From CAYZWU01 sp964482235 (GTDB taxonomy: Bacteria; Planctomycetota; B15-G4; CAYZWU01): a stretch of DNA of 64,000 nucleotides. This document shows, in pieces, positions 8,920-17,882 of this stretch. The first letter of the stretch is position 1, and every line of letters starts with the position of its first letter. The stretch covers positions 62,001-126,000 of the forward strand of contig CAYZWU010000009.1 in NCBI GenBank assembly GCA_964482235.1, written 5' to 3'. A model generated the notes under the pieces. That model was not told where the DNA came from. It worked only from the letters and a program-made list of their open reading frames with translations, and did not search any database. Made by a program: the position numbers and the translations under genes.

Positions 8920-10311
8920 ATGAAAAGAACCGCTGCTTTCTTTGTCCCTGCATCGCTTGCCGTCGCGGCCTTGATCCTGGCGCTTCTGCTCGGCCCCGGC
9001 TCATGCTCCAACGGTCAGCAGAAGAACGTGATCCTCGTGGTCATCGATACTCTCAGGGCCGATCGCCTCGGCTGCCTGGGCAACGATGCCGGCATGACGC
9101 CGAACATCGACTCCCTGGCATCGGAGGGAGTGCTTTTCGAGAACGCCTTCTCGCACGCCCCCTGGACTCTCCCGTCCTTCGCCTCGCTTTTTTCATCCAC
9201 CTATCCGCGTCAGCACGGCGCAGGCGCCTTTCTTCGCCTGGGGAGCTACACCACGGCTCACGACGGCTTCCGCACGATGGGGCACTGCTTCCAGGAAGCG
9301 AAGTACCGGACCGCTGCCATCGTGAACGTGCTCTTCGCGTCGCAGCACTTCCGGATGGACCGCGGCTTCGACAAGATGGATTACGTGGCGAACGAGGGGA
9401 ACCATCTGGTGCGCACGGCCGACAAGACGACCGATGCGGCTCTGGAGTGGCTCGAGAAGAACGGCGATGAACCGTTCTTCCTCATGGTCCATTACTTCGA
9501 TCCGCATCTCCTCTACGAAGCCCCGGCCGCTTTCCGCTCCACCTTTGCCATGGAGGAGGACAAGCAGTCGGACGATCCCCTCTTCGGCCAGCCCCAAGAG
9601 GTGGCCTCCTTCAGGCAGGGGACGCTGTCGCTGGACGAGGCTCTGGTCTCGAGGCTCGAAGCGCTCTACAACGCCGAGGTGGCATTCACGGACAGGGAAC
9701 TGGGGCGGCTCATGCGCCGCATCGGCGAGATGGGGCTCGACGATTCCACCATCGTGGTCCTGACCGCGGACCACGGCGAGGAGTTTTTCGACCACGGAGG
9801 ATTCGAGCACGGACACTCCCTGTACGATGAGCTGATCCACGTCCCGCTGGTGATCCGCGATCCCGGAGTCATCCCGGTCGGGAAAAGGGTGGAAAGCGTT
9901 GTACGACATGTAGATGTGGCGCCCACCATCTGCAGGCTCGCCGGGATCGCCGCCGATCCCGCCTTTGTCGGCGACGACCTGTCCCCGTACTGGCAGGGCG
10001 GCGCGAGGAAGCGCAACCGCCCCGTTCTGGCAGAGGGAAACTTCTGGGGCCCGAACCGCCTCTGCCTCCGCGACGACGGCCTCAAGACGATCGTCCACCT
10101 CAACAACCAGGGGAAGGTGGGCAAGGTCGAGCTCTATGACCTGGACAGCGATCCGGCAGAGCAGCACGACCTGAGCGGAGAGAGCGTGGAGAAGACGAGC
10201 CGGCTCGTGAAGGAGCTCAATATCATCTACAGGAGCCTCGTTCCCGGAGAAGCGCGCGAGGCCGAGCTCACCGAGGAGATGCGCCGCACGCTCAAGGAGC
10301 TTGGCTACTGA
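8920..10311 (+). CDS. Sulfatase-superfamily hydrolase with Thr at the nucleophile site
   Basis: A 463-aa protein with an N-terminal hydrophobic export segment (residues 4-26, ending near PGSC, a poor lipobox). The alkaline phosphatase/sulfatase fold is clear: VIDTLRADRLG at about 41-51, TLPSFASLFSSTYPRQHG from residue 83, and TADHGEEFFDHGG near 286. True sulfatases have C/S-x-P-x-R, whose Cys/Ser becomes formylglycine; here the position is Thr83 and the Arg is Phe. It is therefore more likely a phosphatase or phosphotransferase-like member acting outside the cytoplasm. Substrate unknown. Convergent with the DUF368 gene. Confidence 0.85.
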   Translation: MKRTAAFFVPASLAVAALILALLLGPGSCSNGQQKNVILVVIDTLRADRLGCLGNDAGMTPNIDSLASEGVLFENAFSHAPWTLPSFASLFSSTYPRQHGAGAFLRLGSYTTAHDGFRTMGHCFQEAKYRTAAIVNVLFASQHFRMDRGFDKMDYVANEGNHLVRTADKTTDAALEWLEKNGDEPFFLMVHYFDPHLLYEAPAAFRSTFAMEEDKQSDDPLFGQPQEVASFRQGTLSLDEALVSRLEALYNAEVAFTDRELGRLMRRIGEMGLDDSTIVVLTADHGEEFFDHGGFEHGHSLYDELIHVPLVIRDPGVIPVGKRVESVVRHVDVAPTICRLAGIAADPAFVGDDLSPYWQGGARKRNRPVLAEGNFWGPNRLCLRDDGLKTIVHLNNQGKVGKVELYDLDSDPAEQHDLSGESVEKTSRLVKELNIIYRSLVPGEAREAELTEEMRRTLKELGY

Positions 10312-10336
10312 GTCGCTTCGGCCTCGACGATCAGGA

Positions 10337-11326
10337 TCATTTCTCCTTCGCTTTTCCGATCCGCTCCACGCCGGCGGCTCCGCCCAGACCGACGAGCAGC
10401 GTGAGCAGGCAGCGCCCTGCCAGCCACCAGTCGCCCTCCTCGTCTCCGGGCAGCCGATTGGGCGCCGTGGCAATGACGATGTCCTTCTTCTCCTCACCGC
10501 TCGAATCGCGGACGACCGTTCCGGCCGTGAAGTCCTTGACCGGCCAGAGGATCCAGAACGAGCCGATGATCAGGCCGATCAGAAAGGCGAGCGTGGCGGA
10601 GCGGCAGCGCTTCAGAAGGAACGACATGATGCGCGAGAAGGCCGCCATGCCCGCGACAAGGCCGCCACCCAGGATGCCGAGAAACGTGGCCGACTCCATG
10701 GCGGGGGAGCTGGTCATTGCCTTGATGTGCTCCAGGGTGGGCTGATAGAGCCCCAGGACCAGCAGGCAGAACGAACCGGAGATCCCCGGCAGGATCATGG
10801 CCGAGATGGCGAGCACTCCGCCGAAGAAGATCACCAGCGTCTCCGGATCTCCCCCGGCTCCGGACACGTCGCAATGGGCGATCCAGATCGTGAGCGCCGC
10901 ACCGGGCACGATCCAGAAGAGCTGCAAGGCGCCGCGCTTCTCCATCATCCGCCACGGCACGGCGATCGACGGGATGATGAGGCCGATGAAGAACGCCAGC
11001 GTCTCGCTCGGATGCTCCTTCAGCAGGAAGTCGAAGAGCCAGGCGCAGCTGACGATCGAAGCCACGGCGCCGATGCCCAGCAGCATCAGGAACGTGGCGT
11101 CCGTCCGCTTCCACTCCGAAGCCAGCTTCTGCCGCGATTCGGCGGAGAGAGGGCTCTTGAGGCATCCGAGAACCGTCTTGATCAGGGCCAGGTCGATGCT
11201 TTTCAGGGCATTGACCAGACGGTCGAAGATGCGAAGGATCAAGGCGAAGGTACCGCCGCTGACGCCGGGGATGATGTTTGCTATCCCGATCAGGAATCCT
11301 TTGATGAGCAAGATGATGGAGGTCAA
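10337..11326 (-). CDS. DUF368 membrane protein (PopT-like undecaprenyl phosphate translocase family)
   Basis: A polytopic membrane protein of about 329 aa. The DUF368 signature IIPGVSGGTFALIL appears near the start and again as MILPGISGSFCLLVLG in the second half, with about 8-9 membrane helices. DUF368 members (PopT) have been linked to recycling undecaprenyl phosphate across the inner membrane. I chose the TTG at 11326, which has GGGAG 7-8 nt upstream; another TTG at 11410 adds 28 residues but lacks a ribosome site. A charged insert (SSGEEKKDIVI) lies near the C-terminus. Family assignment strong, activity inferred. Confidence 0.87.
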   Translation of the reverse strand: MTSIILLIKGFLIGIANIIPGVSGGTFALILRIFDRLVNALKSIDLALIKTVLGCLKSPLSAESRQKLASEWKRTDATFLMLLGIGAVASIVSCAWLFDFLLKEHPSETLAFFIGLIIPSIAVPWRMMEKRGALQLFWIVPGAALTIWIAHCDVSGAGGDPETLVIFFGGVLAISAMILPGISGSFCLLVLGLYQPTLEHIKAMTSSPAMESATFLGILGGGLVAGMAAFSRIMSFLLKRCRSATLAFLIGLIIGSFWILWPVKDFTAGTVVRDSSGEEKKDIVIATAPNRLPGDEEGDWWLAGRCLLTLLVGLGGAAGVERIGKAKEK

Positions 11327-11466
11327 CAGTCGTTCTCCCGGAACAAGGAAATAAAGTGGAAGGGCAACCGCCGTTGCCGCCTCCCCAATACTTCGCCAGA
11401 AGGGGTTCAAAAATCAAGGCTCTGTCGCCCTTTTCACAAGGGCTGGGCACAAATGCGGTTCTCTGC

Positions 11467-11495
11467 CGGACAGCCTGCATACGGTGTGATATAAT
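11467..11495 (+). promoter_or_regulatory. Sigma-70-type promoter for the subtilase gene
   Basis: CGGACA (11467-11472), a 17-nt spacer, then TATAAT (11490-11495), preceded by TG one base upstream, that is, an extended -10. It lies 109 nt before the chosen start at 11604. Confidence 0.65.
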
Positions 11496-11603
11496 TAGCC
11501 TGGATTGATTAATTTCCCGGCCCTGACTGTCGATACGATCTCAGGATCCGGTCGATTTTCCGGCCGGGCGCATCGGGCCGGGAGCGATGTTGGGAGTGAT
11601 CGA

Positions 11604-13589
11604 ATGAACATCCCGCCGTTTCGGCGATTTCGGATTATCCTGCTGGTAGCCGGCATCTTCCTCGTCGGACCGGCAGATGCTCTCCTCTGCCAGGAGGATG
11701 ATGGGAACTGGGCGACCAGGTTCCGGAGCGGTTTGACTCCGGCTCTCGAGAAAGCTCTTGCGGACCTCGAGTCCGGTGAAAAGCTGGATGTCTATGCCGT
11801 CATGCTCGACCGTCTTTCGCCCCATGATCTCGAAAGAGGGCTCGCCGGGCTGTCGCGAAGAGGCCGGGCCCGCGAGGTGGCGGGACAGCTGCGCGCCTTC
11901 GCGGAATCGTCGCAGACCGGTCTTCGAGCCTTTCTGAAAGAGCAGCGAGGAGCCGGGAAGGCGACTCGACCGAGAATCCTCTGGCTGGTCAATGCCGTCC
12001 GCTTTCAGGCCACGGGCGGCGTGATCCGTCGAGCGGCCAGACTCCCCGGCGTGGGTTACCTGGGCTTGCTGGAGGCCCGGCCGGCAAAGGCCTATCAGGA
12101 TCGCGGCCCCTCGTCAGGCAGCCGTCCCTCTCTCCCTGCTCCGTCACGGCCGGGCGGGACGCGGTCAGGACCGCGGTCGATCGGACAGAACCTGGTCAAG
12201 CTTCAGGCGTATCTCTGCTGGATCAACGGCTTCACCGGGCAAGGGGTGCTGATCCTCAACATCGATTCCGGCGTTGATTACACGCACCCCGATCTGGTCA
12301 ACCAGATCTGGTCGAATCCCGGCGAGCTTCCCAACGGCCTGGACGATGACGGGAACGGCTACGTGGATGATTTCATGGGCTGGGACTTTCTGGCCGACGA
12401 CAACGATCCCTATCCCTATTCGTGGGACGAGCATGGCACGGCAACGGCCGGCATCGTCTGCGGCGATGGGACGGGCGGGATCGCCACCGGAATGGCGCCT
12501 GACGCCCGGATGGCCATTGCCCGCATCAACAACGAGGCCGATTACTGGGAAGCCCAGCAGTATGCCGTGGCGATCGGAGCCGATGCGATCACGTCGAGCT
12601 ATTCCTACAAGTGGGATTTTTCCAAGCCCGACTACCACATGTTCCGGACCTGCGCCGACATGGAGCTGGCCGCCGGTATCATCCACGCCAACTCGATCGG
12701 CAACCAGGGCGACAGCACGATCGTCTACCCCATTCCGTGGAACATCAGCACGCCGGGCAACTGTCCAGGACCGTGGATCCATCCCGACCAGGTGGAGGGC
12801 GGGCAATCCTCGGTCATCGGTGTGTCCGGCATCTATCTCGACGACACGCTCTACACCGGATCGGGGCAGGGTCCTTCCGCCTGGGAGGATGTCCTGATCT
12901 ACGATCCCTCCTACAAGCACAGCCAGAATCCTCTCTACTGGGATTATCCCTACGGTGGATTCAGCAACGGCCAGCCAGGTCTGCTGAAGCCCGACCTCTG
13001 TGCCTACACCTATGTCACCACGACTGATATCGGAGGGGGGTACGACTACAACTTCGGCGGGACATCGGCCGCCACGCCTCACGTGGGCGGCGCGTTCTGC
13101 CTGATGCTCTCCGCCAATCCGCACCTCTCGCCGCGCAAGATCGCCCAGGCCCTGCAGGAGACGGCCGAGGACATGGGCAGCCCGGGAAAGGACACGCGGT
13201 ACGGTGCGGGCAAGATCCAGGTTGCCGCCGCCATCCTGAAGACGAGGCACAACGTTCAGGCAGCGACCACGCGGCCTTCCCTGAACAGCACATTCGATCT
13301 CGGAGTGAGCGGCATTCCGGGCGAGACCTATCGCATTCTCTGCGGCCTGAATCCGGGCAGGACGTTCATACCCTGGATCAACCAGGCCGTTGATCTCGCC
13401 TACCCCTTCAAGCGTCTCTTCTACGGGGTGATTCCCGCGAGCGGCGAGACGTTCCACACGATCTCCGTTTCGGGGAACTCCTCCCTTGTGGGACTTTCCG
13501 TATACTTCCAGGGGATCGAGAACGACGTCGCCGGGCCTCACCAGAGATGGCTCGTTTCCCTCGTTGAAAAGGTGACGGTGCAGCCCTGA
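11604..13589 (+). CDS. Secreted subtilisin-like serine protease (S8)
   Basis: A 661-aa exported protease. The start is the ATG at 11604 with GGGAG 7 nt upstream; a longer frame from 11505 lacks this. A signal peptide (residues about 8-30, ending ADALLCQ) is followed by a propeptide-like region to about 195. The catalytic triad is visible: Asp221 in NIDSGVDYTHPDL, His277 in DEHGTATAGIV and Ser488 in GGTSAATPHVGG. About 140 residues follow the catalytic domain as a beta-rich tail. Extracellular protein degradation is the likely role. An extended -10 promoter lies upstream. The methyltransferase gene follows almost without gap. Confidence 0.93.
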   Translation: MNIPPFRRFRIILLVAGIFLVGPADALLCQEDDGNWATRFRSGLTPALEKALADLESGEKLDVYAVMLDRLSPHDLERGLAGLSRRGRAREVAGQLRAFAESSQTGLRAFLKEQRGAGKATRPRILWLVNAVRFQATGGVIRRAARLPGVGYLGLLEARPAKAYQDRGPSSGSRPSLPAPSRPGGTRSGPRSIGQNLVKLQAYLCWINGFTGQGVLILNIDSGVDYTHPDLVNQIWSNPGELPNGLDDDGNGYVDDFMGWDFLADDNDPYPYSWDEHGTATAGIVCGDGTGGIATGMAPDARMAIARINNEADYWEAQQYAVAIGADAITSSYSYKWDFSKPDYHMFRTCADMELAAGIIHANSIGNQGDSTIVYPIPWNISTPGNCPGPWIHPDQVEGGQSSVIGVSGIYLDDTLYTGSGQGPSAWEDVLIYDPSYKHSQNPLYWDYPYGGFSNGQPGLLKPDLCAYTYVTTTDIGGGYDYNFGGTSAATPHVGGAFCLMLSANPHLSPRKIAQALQETAEDMGSPGKDTRYGAGKIQVAAAILKTRHNVQAATTRPSLNSTFDLGVSGIPGETYRILCGLNPGRTFIPWINQAVDLAYPFKRLFYGVIPASGETFHTISVSGNSSLVGLSVYFQGIENDVAGPHQRWLVSLVEKVTVQP

Positions 13590-13636
13590 AGAACAAGACC
13601 TCATTCAAGGAATCTGCCCTGCTGTTCGACAGGTAC

Positions 13637-14374
13637 GTGGACTGGGACCGGAGGCTGTCCCGCGAGATCCCCTTTCTCCTCGGTACGCTGGTGTTGGGGA
13701 AGGAAGGAGCGCGGATCGCCGACGTGGCCAGCGGCACGGGGATGCACGCCATCGCGCTGGCCGGGGAGGGATTCGATGTCAAGGGATTCGATCCCGATCC
13801 GGTCCTGCTCGGCGAGGCGGCCCGCCGGGCTGCAGAGTCGGCCGGTCGGGGCGGCCGTCCACTTTCCGTGGAGTGGGCCGCGGCGTCCTTCGCCACCTTG
13901 CCCGAGGCAGCTTCACCAAAATCCTTCGAGGCTGTTTTCTGCCTCGGCAATTCCATCGCCTTGATACCGGGCAGCGAGCTCTCCTCCGCCCTGGCGAACA
14001 TGGCCCTCCTACTCGGGATGGGCGGTCGTCTCGTGGCCCATACGATCAATTTTCCCAATCTTGCCCGACGCGGCGACGAACCGTGGGGGCCCGTGCGGAG
14101 GCTCGAGGATGGCACGCTTCTCCTCAAGGGCTTCGTGCCCAGGGGACTCGATCCCTGGGACGTGATCTTCATCTCACTGGAACCACAGGAGGGAGCCGCG
14201 CCTCCGGTCCGCACAGTGTCACGTTTCCAGGTCCATCCTCACACGAGCGAGGAGGTCGTCGCAGCCGCGGAGTCAGCCGGCCTTGTCTTGCGCGAGAGGC
14301 ACGGCGGATTCGCAGGCGAGGAGCCGGACGATTTTCGGTCAGCCGATCTCGTCTATCTGTTCGAGCGGTCCTAG
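13637..14374 (+). CDS. Class I SAM-dependent methyltransferase
   Basis: At least 245 aa. Motif I (IADVASGTGMHAIALA) and the following acidic strand end (VKGFDPDPVLL) mark a Rossmann-fold SAM methyltransferase; FCLGNSIALI is a motif IV equivalent. The substrate cannot be told. The GTG at 13637 is probably internal, because relatives begin with residues like the LLFDRYVDWDRRL encoded just upstream. The frame is open back to a TGA at 13565 but offers no ATG, GTG or TTG there; CTG at 13586, overlapping the protease stop, is the best upstream candidate. Probably translationally coupled to the protease. Confidence 0.82.
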   Translation: MDWDRRLSREIPFLLGTLVLGKEGARIADVASGTGMHAIALAGEGFDVKGFDPDPVLLGEAARRAAESAGRGGRPLSVEWAAASFATLPEAASPKSFEAVFCLGNSIALIPGSELSSALANMALLLGMGGRLVAHTINFPNLARRGDEPWGPVRRLEDGTLLLKGFVPRGLDPWDVIFISLEPQEGAAPPVRTVSRFQVHPHTSEEVVAAAESAGLVLRERHGGFAGEEPDDFRSADLVYLFERS

Positions 14375-14382
14375 GCGGCCTG

Positions 14383-14482
14383 CTATCGAGCCCGCGCAAT
14401 CTCCATCACATTCGCACAACGCCGCGTTCAATTTCGTGATGCCGAGCCCGCGAATGTGGTGGAGATTGCGCGGGCTCGGTAG
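14383..14482. terminator. 33-bp inverted repeat between convergent genes, probable bidirectional terminator
   Basis: Arms at 14383-14415 and 14450-14482 pair over 33 bp with only two non-Watson-Crick positions, both of which would be G-U pairs in RNA. The loop is 34 nt. It lies between the methyltransferase stop (14374) and the ruvA stop (14490), head-on genes. There is no U-tract, so it could equally be a REP-like element. Its loop does not resemble that of the 52.5/53-kb hairpins. Confidence 0.6.
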
Positions 14483-14489
14483 CACGGCA

Positions 14490-15101
14490 TCAGCCGCTGA
14501 GGATGGCGAGAGCGGCCTTGATCAGCGCTTCGAGGTTGTCGGTCGAGGGATTCTCGCTCAGGGCCTGGGTGGCGGCCTCCACGACCTGGGCGCGTGGATA
14601 GCCGAGTCCCGTGAGAACGGTGACGAGATCGTCGGCCAGCCCGGATCCTGCCGAGGCAGCGCCTCCGGTCTCGTGGGCGTGCACCCCGGCAATAAGGCCG
14701 AGCTCCTCCACCTTGCCCTTCAGCTCGAGAACGATCCGCTTGGCCGTCTTGGCGCCGATCCCTTTCACCTTCTGGAAACGGACGGCGTTGTCCGACATGA
14801 TCGTCTCGATCAGCTGCTCGGGGGTGAAGTCGGAGAGGAGCCGGAGCGCCGTGGCGGCTCCCACTCCGGCAACGGAATTGAGCTTGCGGAAGATCTCGCG
14901 CTCGAAAAGGGTCTCGAAGCCGTACAGCCTGACCGTGTCGTCGCGCATGGCGAGATGGCAGACCAGGGTGGCCTCGCCCGATTCGGGGAGGCGTTCGATG
15001 ACGCCGCGGGGAGCTTCGACGCAGAAGGCCACCCCGCCCGTCCGGACGATCACTGCGGAGGGCTCCTTCCTGACAACTTCTCCGGTTATCGAATCGAGCA
15101 T
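14490..15101 (-). CDS. ruvA: Holliday junction branch migration protein RuvA
   Basis: A 203-aa RuvA, the junction-binding tetramer subunit that works with RuvB. The N-terminal OB-fold begins MLDSITGEVVRK and includes LYGFETLFEREIFRKL; two helix-hairpin-helix motifs follow (VAGVGAATALRLL and VKGIGAKTAKRIVLELK); the C-terminal RuvB-contact domain includes LTGLGYPRAQVVEAA. The start is the ATG at 15101, which fits the family N-terminus; the longer frame to 15140 overlaps the upstream gene. It starts 7 nt after the TPR/alpha-CTD gene stop, so the two form an operon. ruvB and ruvC are not in the window. Confidence 0.95.
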   Translation of the reverse strand: MLDSITGEVVRKEPSAVIVRTGGVAFCVEAPRGVIERLPESGEATLVCHLAMRDDTVRLYGFETLFEREIFRKLNSVAGVGAATALRLLSDFTPEQLIETIMSDNAVRFQKVKGIGAKTAKRIVLELKGKVEELGLIAGVHAHETGGAASAGSGLADDLVTVLTGLGYPRAQVVEAATQALSENPSTDNLEALIKAALAILSG

Positions 15102-15108
15102 CGTGCCC

Positions 15109-16494
15109 TTACACTTTGATCGAAAGGCCGTGATCAGCAAGCTTCTTGCGGATCTCGTTGAGAGATGTCTGTCCGAAATTCTTCATCGTCAGGAGGACCT
15201 GCTCGCTCGTATCGACGAGCTGGCCGACCGTCTGGATGCCGAGAGTGTCAAGGCAGTGTCTCGAACGGACTGATAGGTCGAGCTCGTCCACCGGCTGCAG
15301 GAGTAAATCGTCTCCCGTGCCTTCCGTCGCTCCGGATTGAGGAAGCTCGGGAAGCTCGTTCGATTCGGGCATGACAAGGCCGAGGCGGAGCCCCTTGGAA
15401 GCCAGGATCTCCTTGATCTCCATCAGCGAGGTTTCGCCGAAGTTCTTGAAGGCCAGAAGCTCGGCTTCTGTCCGCTTGATCAGGTCGCCGAGAGTGGTGA
15501 TGTTCATCTTAGTGAGGCAGTTGCGGCTTCTGACGGAGAGCTCGAAGTCGGATACGGGGATCATGAGGATCTGGCTCTGCTTGTCCTCCTTCCGCTCCTT
15601 CTCCTCGTCGTAGTACATCTCGACGCTGGCCCTGGCATCCCTCAGATACCTTGCCGCCTTCTTGTTCATCGGGTAGTAGTGAACGGCGCGCTCGAAGCAG
15701 TGCACCGCCATGTCGTATTCCTCGTCATCCTCGTAGAGGACGCCGAGGTTCATCAGGGCGGCCAGGTTGGGGATGCCCCCCCTCAGGGAGCGGGAATAGA
15801 GATCGATCGCACGGTCCTCGTCAAGCTCGATATCCGCCCTGAAAGCAAGGCGGAAAAGGGCTCCCGAGTGCTCGGGATCCTTATCGATCACGTCGAGATA
15901 GAGCCTCTTGGCGGCTTCGTACTCGCCGTCCCTTTCGAGAACCCGGGCCTTGAAGTAGATCGTCTGGGGATGGTCGGGCAGGGCTTTTTCCAGCTTCTCG
16001 AGCTCCTTCTTGAAACCGTCCAGATCCTCGCCGGACTCGAGGGCCTCGCAGAGGAGGAAGTGGTACCCCGAGACCTCGGGGACGCGCTGGTGCACTTTCT
16101 TCAGAATATTTATCGCTTCTTTCCGCCTCCCGGTCTCCATGCAGATCCTGGCCAGCAGGCATCCCACGATCGGGAATTTTTCGAACTTCTTCAGCTCCTC
16201 TTCCGCTTTCTCGTAGCTTCCGAGAACGGCAAGTCCGATGGCGTACTTCAGCTCGAAGTCGGGTTCGCTCTCATCGAGCACCGAGGTGACGAAGTCCTGG
16301 AACTTCTCCCATGTCTCGGGATCGTGGAAAATGGCGGCCCTCAGTTCGTGGATGTCTTCGAGAGTGCTGGGAAGCCTCTTCAAGATCCCCGAAGCGATCT
16401 GAGCGTAGTCGATCTTCTCCTGGCTCTTCTCCACTTCCTTCTCCGCGATTCCTTCGGCCGCATTCCCTGAGCTGATGTCAATATCTTGGTTCAA
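15109..16494 (-). CDS. TPR protein with two RNA polymerase alpha-CTD-like domains
   Basis: A 461-aa protein. Residues about 60-320 form TPR-like helical repeats (EDLDGFKKELEKLEKALPDHP, split motif; YEAAKRLYLDVIDKDPEHSGALF). Two helix-hairpin-helix modules of the RpoA C-terminal type follow: LSVRSRNCLTKMNITTLGDL and LSVRSRHCLDTLGIQTVGQL, each ending in K-N-F-G-[EQ]-T-S-L-x-E-I. In RpoA this module binds DNA UP elements and activators. I recall similar proteins in planctomycetes and relatives. The TTG at 16494 with GGAG 8 nt upstream is preferred to a GTG at 16545 without a ribosome site. It is the first gene before ruvA. Function unknown. Confidence 0.88.
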   Translation of the reverse strand: MNQDIDISSGNAAEGIAEKEVEKSQEKIDYAQIASGILKRLPSTLEDIHELRAAIFHDPETWEKFQDFVTSVLDESEPDFELKYAIGLAVLGSYEKAEEELKKFEKFPIVGCLLARICMETGRRKEAINILKKVHQRVPEVSGYHFLLCEALESGEDLDGFKKELEKLEKALPDHPQTIYFKARVLERDGEYEAAKRLYLDVIDKDPEHSGALFRLAFRADIELDEDRAIDLYSRSLRGGIPNLAALMNLGVLYEDDEEYDMAVHCFERAVHYYPMNKKAARYLRDARASVEMYYDEEKERKEDKQSQILMIPVSDFELSVRSRNCLTKMNITTLGDLIKRTEAELLAFKNFGETSLMEIKEILASKGLRLGLVMPESNELPELPQSGATEGTGDDLLLQPVDELDLSVRSRHCLDTLGIQTVGQLVDTSEQVLLTMKNFGQTSLNEIRKKLADHGLSIKV

Positions 16495-16652
16495 AATGAT
16501 TTCTCCGTAACTTAGAATAACCTCTCTCGTGCCGGGCCACGGCACGATCGGAATTCCCTGCTGTATGCAGAAAAAGAAGAGACTAACAAAAAAAAATTGA
16601 AAATCAAGTTTTCGCCCATTCCGTCGTTTAATCGGATTTTCAAGGAGGCAAG

Positions 16653-17009
16653 ATGGCTCACGAGAAAGACTGCATCTTCTGCAAGATCGTGAACGGAGAG
16701 ATTCCGTCGAAGAAACTCTATGAAACCAATGAGGTTATGGCATTCGAGGATATCAATCCCTTGGCTCCCATTCACTATCTGATCATTCCGAAGAGGCACA
16801 TCGCCACGCTGAACGACCTGGAAACCGGTGATGTTAACCTGTCAGGAGAAATGATCCTGGCCGCCACGAAGCTCGCCAGGGACTCCGGGGTGGACGAGAG
16901 GGGATACCGGCTCATCATGAACTGCAATCGGGATGGAGGTCAGGAAATCTACCACATCCACCTCCACCTCCTGGGCGGAAAACAGCTTGGACCGATGCTT
17001 GCCCGGTGA
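16653..17009 (+). CDS. HIT family nucleotide-binding protein (HinT-like)
   Basis: A 118-aa histidine-triad protein of typical length. It begins DCIFCKIVNGEIPSKKLYE and carries the catalytic HIHLHLL motif near residues 102-108. HinT-type members hydrolyse AMP-N and AMP-lysine bonds. The CxxC near the N-terminus is common in bacterial members. ATG start with AAGGAGG about 6 nt upstream. Divergent from the TPR/alpha-CTD gene; the short AT-rich gap 16520-16640 should contain both promoters. Confidence 0.95.
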   Translation: MAHEKDCIFCKIVNGEIPSKKLYETNEVMAFEDINPLAPIHYLIIPKRHIATLNDLETGDVNLSGEMILAATKLARDSGVDERGYRLIMNCNRDGGQEIYHIHLHLLGGKQLGPMLAR

Positions 17010-17069
17010 TCGACCGGCCCGCAGCGGAAAAAAGAATTTCATCGGATCAACAACATCGAGGAGAAGACA

Positions 17070-17816
17070 GTGCCTTATTGTCCCAGTTGCCGAGAAGAAT
17101 ATGACCCGGGAATCGAACAGTGCGCAGACTGCCTCGTTCCTCTCGAGGAGACCCTGGCGCCGGAGCAGCAAGAGGAGGAAAAGGCCGGGAGCAAGGTCGA
17201 TGTTCCCGGTGCCGCGTGCCCCACGCAGCTGAAGAACCGGATTCCCGTCCCGGACACCGAGGAGGCCGTGAGCGGTGAGATCCAGGAGTCCGACCTGATC
17301 AACCTGCCCCTGGCCGAGATCATGAGAATGGGGGTCGAGGTGATCGACGAGCTGATGCGGCTCGTTATCAACGGAACGCCGGTCATCTGCAAGAGAGCGG
17401 CAACCCTCCTTTCCCTGATGGGCTCGAGCGGCGCGGAAGCCCTCCAGAAGCTGGTCAAGGTGGCTCTCGAGAAGGACAGGACGACGATCGTCACGATCGT
17501 TGGCGGCACCTTGCGCGGAACAGAGTTCGACACTGACCTCTGGAAGGAGTTCGTTCCTTACCTCGAAGGATCTAATTCTGTTCGAATCAAAGCGCTGGAG
17601 CTCATCGGCCATTTCGGCGACCTGGCTGCCGTTCCCCTGGTCATGCCCTATCTCGACGATGCGGATCCAGAGGTGCGCGATGAGGCGGACAACACGCTCT
17701 GCGTCCTGAGCGACGAGGACATGGGATTCGAGACCGATGCCTCGCCCGCAGACAGGCAGAAGAAGATCTCGATGTGGCAGGAGTGGTGGAGAGCGCAGGA
17801 GATGGAACAGGCTTGA
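17070..17816 (+). CDS. Zinc-ribbon protein with HEAT-like repeats
   Basis: A 248-aa probable cytoplasmic protein. It starts with a small zinc ribbon (YCPSCREEY and QCADCLVPLEE, two CxxC pairs), then an acidic linker, then helical repeats of HEAT type (KRAATLLSLMGSSGAEALQKL; IKALELIGHFGDLAAVPLVM; ADPEVRDEADNTL). It ends WQEWWRAQEMEQ. GTG start with GAGGAG 5 nt upstream. HEAT repeats suggest a scaffold role, but no partner can be named. Similar WxxWW tails end two other proteins here (57419 and 38437), suggesting a lineage-specific family. Confidence 0.75.
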   Translation: MPYCPSCREEYDPGIEQCADCLVPLEETLAPEQQEEEKAGSKVDVPGAACPTQLKNRIPVPDTEEAVSGEIQESDLINLPLAEIMRMGVEVIDELMRLVINGTPVICKRAATLLSLMGSSGAEALQKLVKVALEKDRTTIVTIVGGTLRGTEFDTDLWKEFVPYLEGSNSVRIKALELIGHFGDLAAVPLVMPYLDDADPEVRDEADNTLCVLSDEDMGFETDASPADRQKKISMWQEWWRAQEMEQA

Positions 17817-17882
17817 TCGTGCTGCCCGGTCGCGGAAAGGCTGCGGCATCGGAATGGAAACCCAACGAGAACGAGGAGATTC

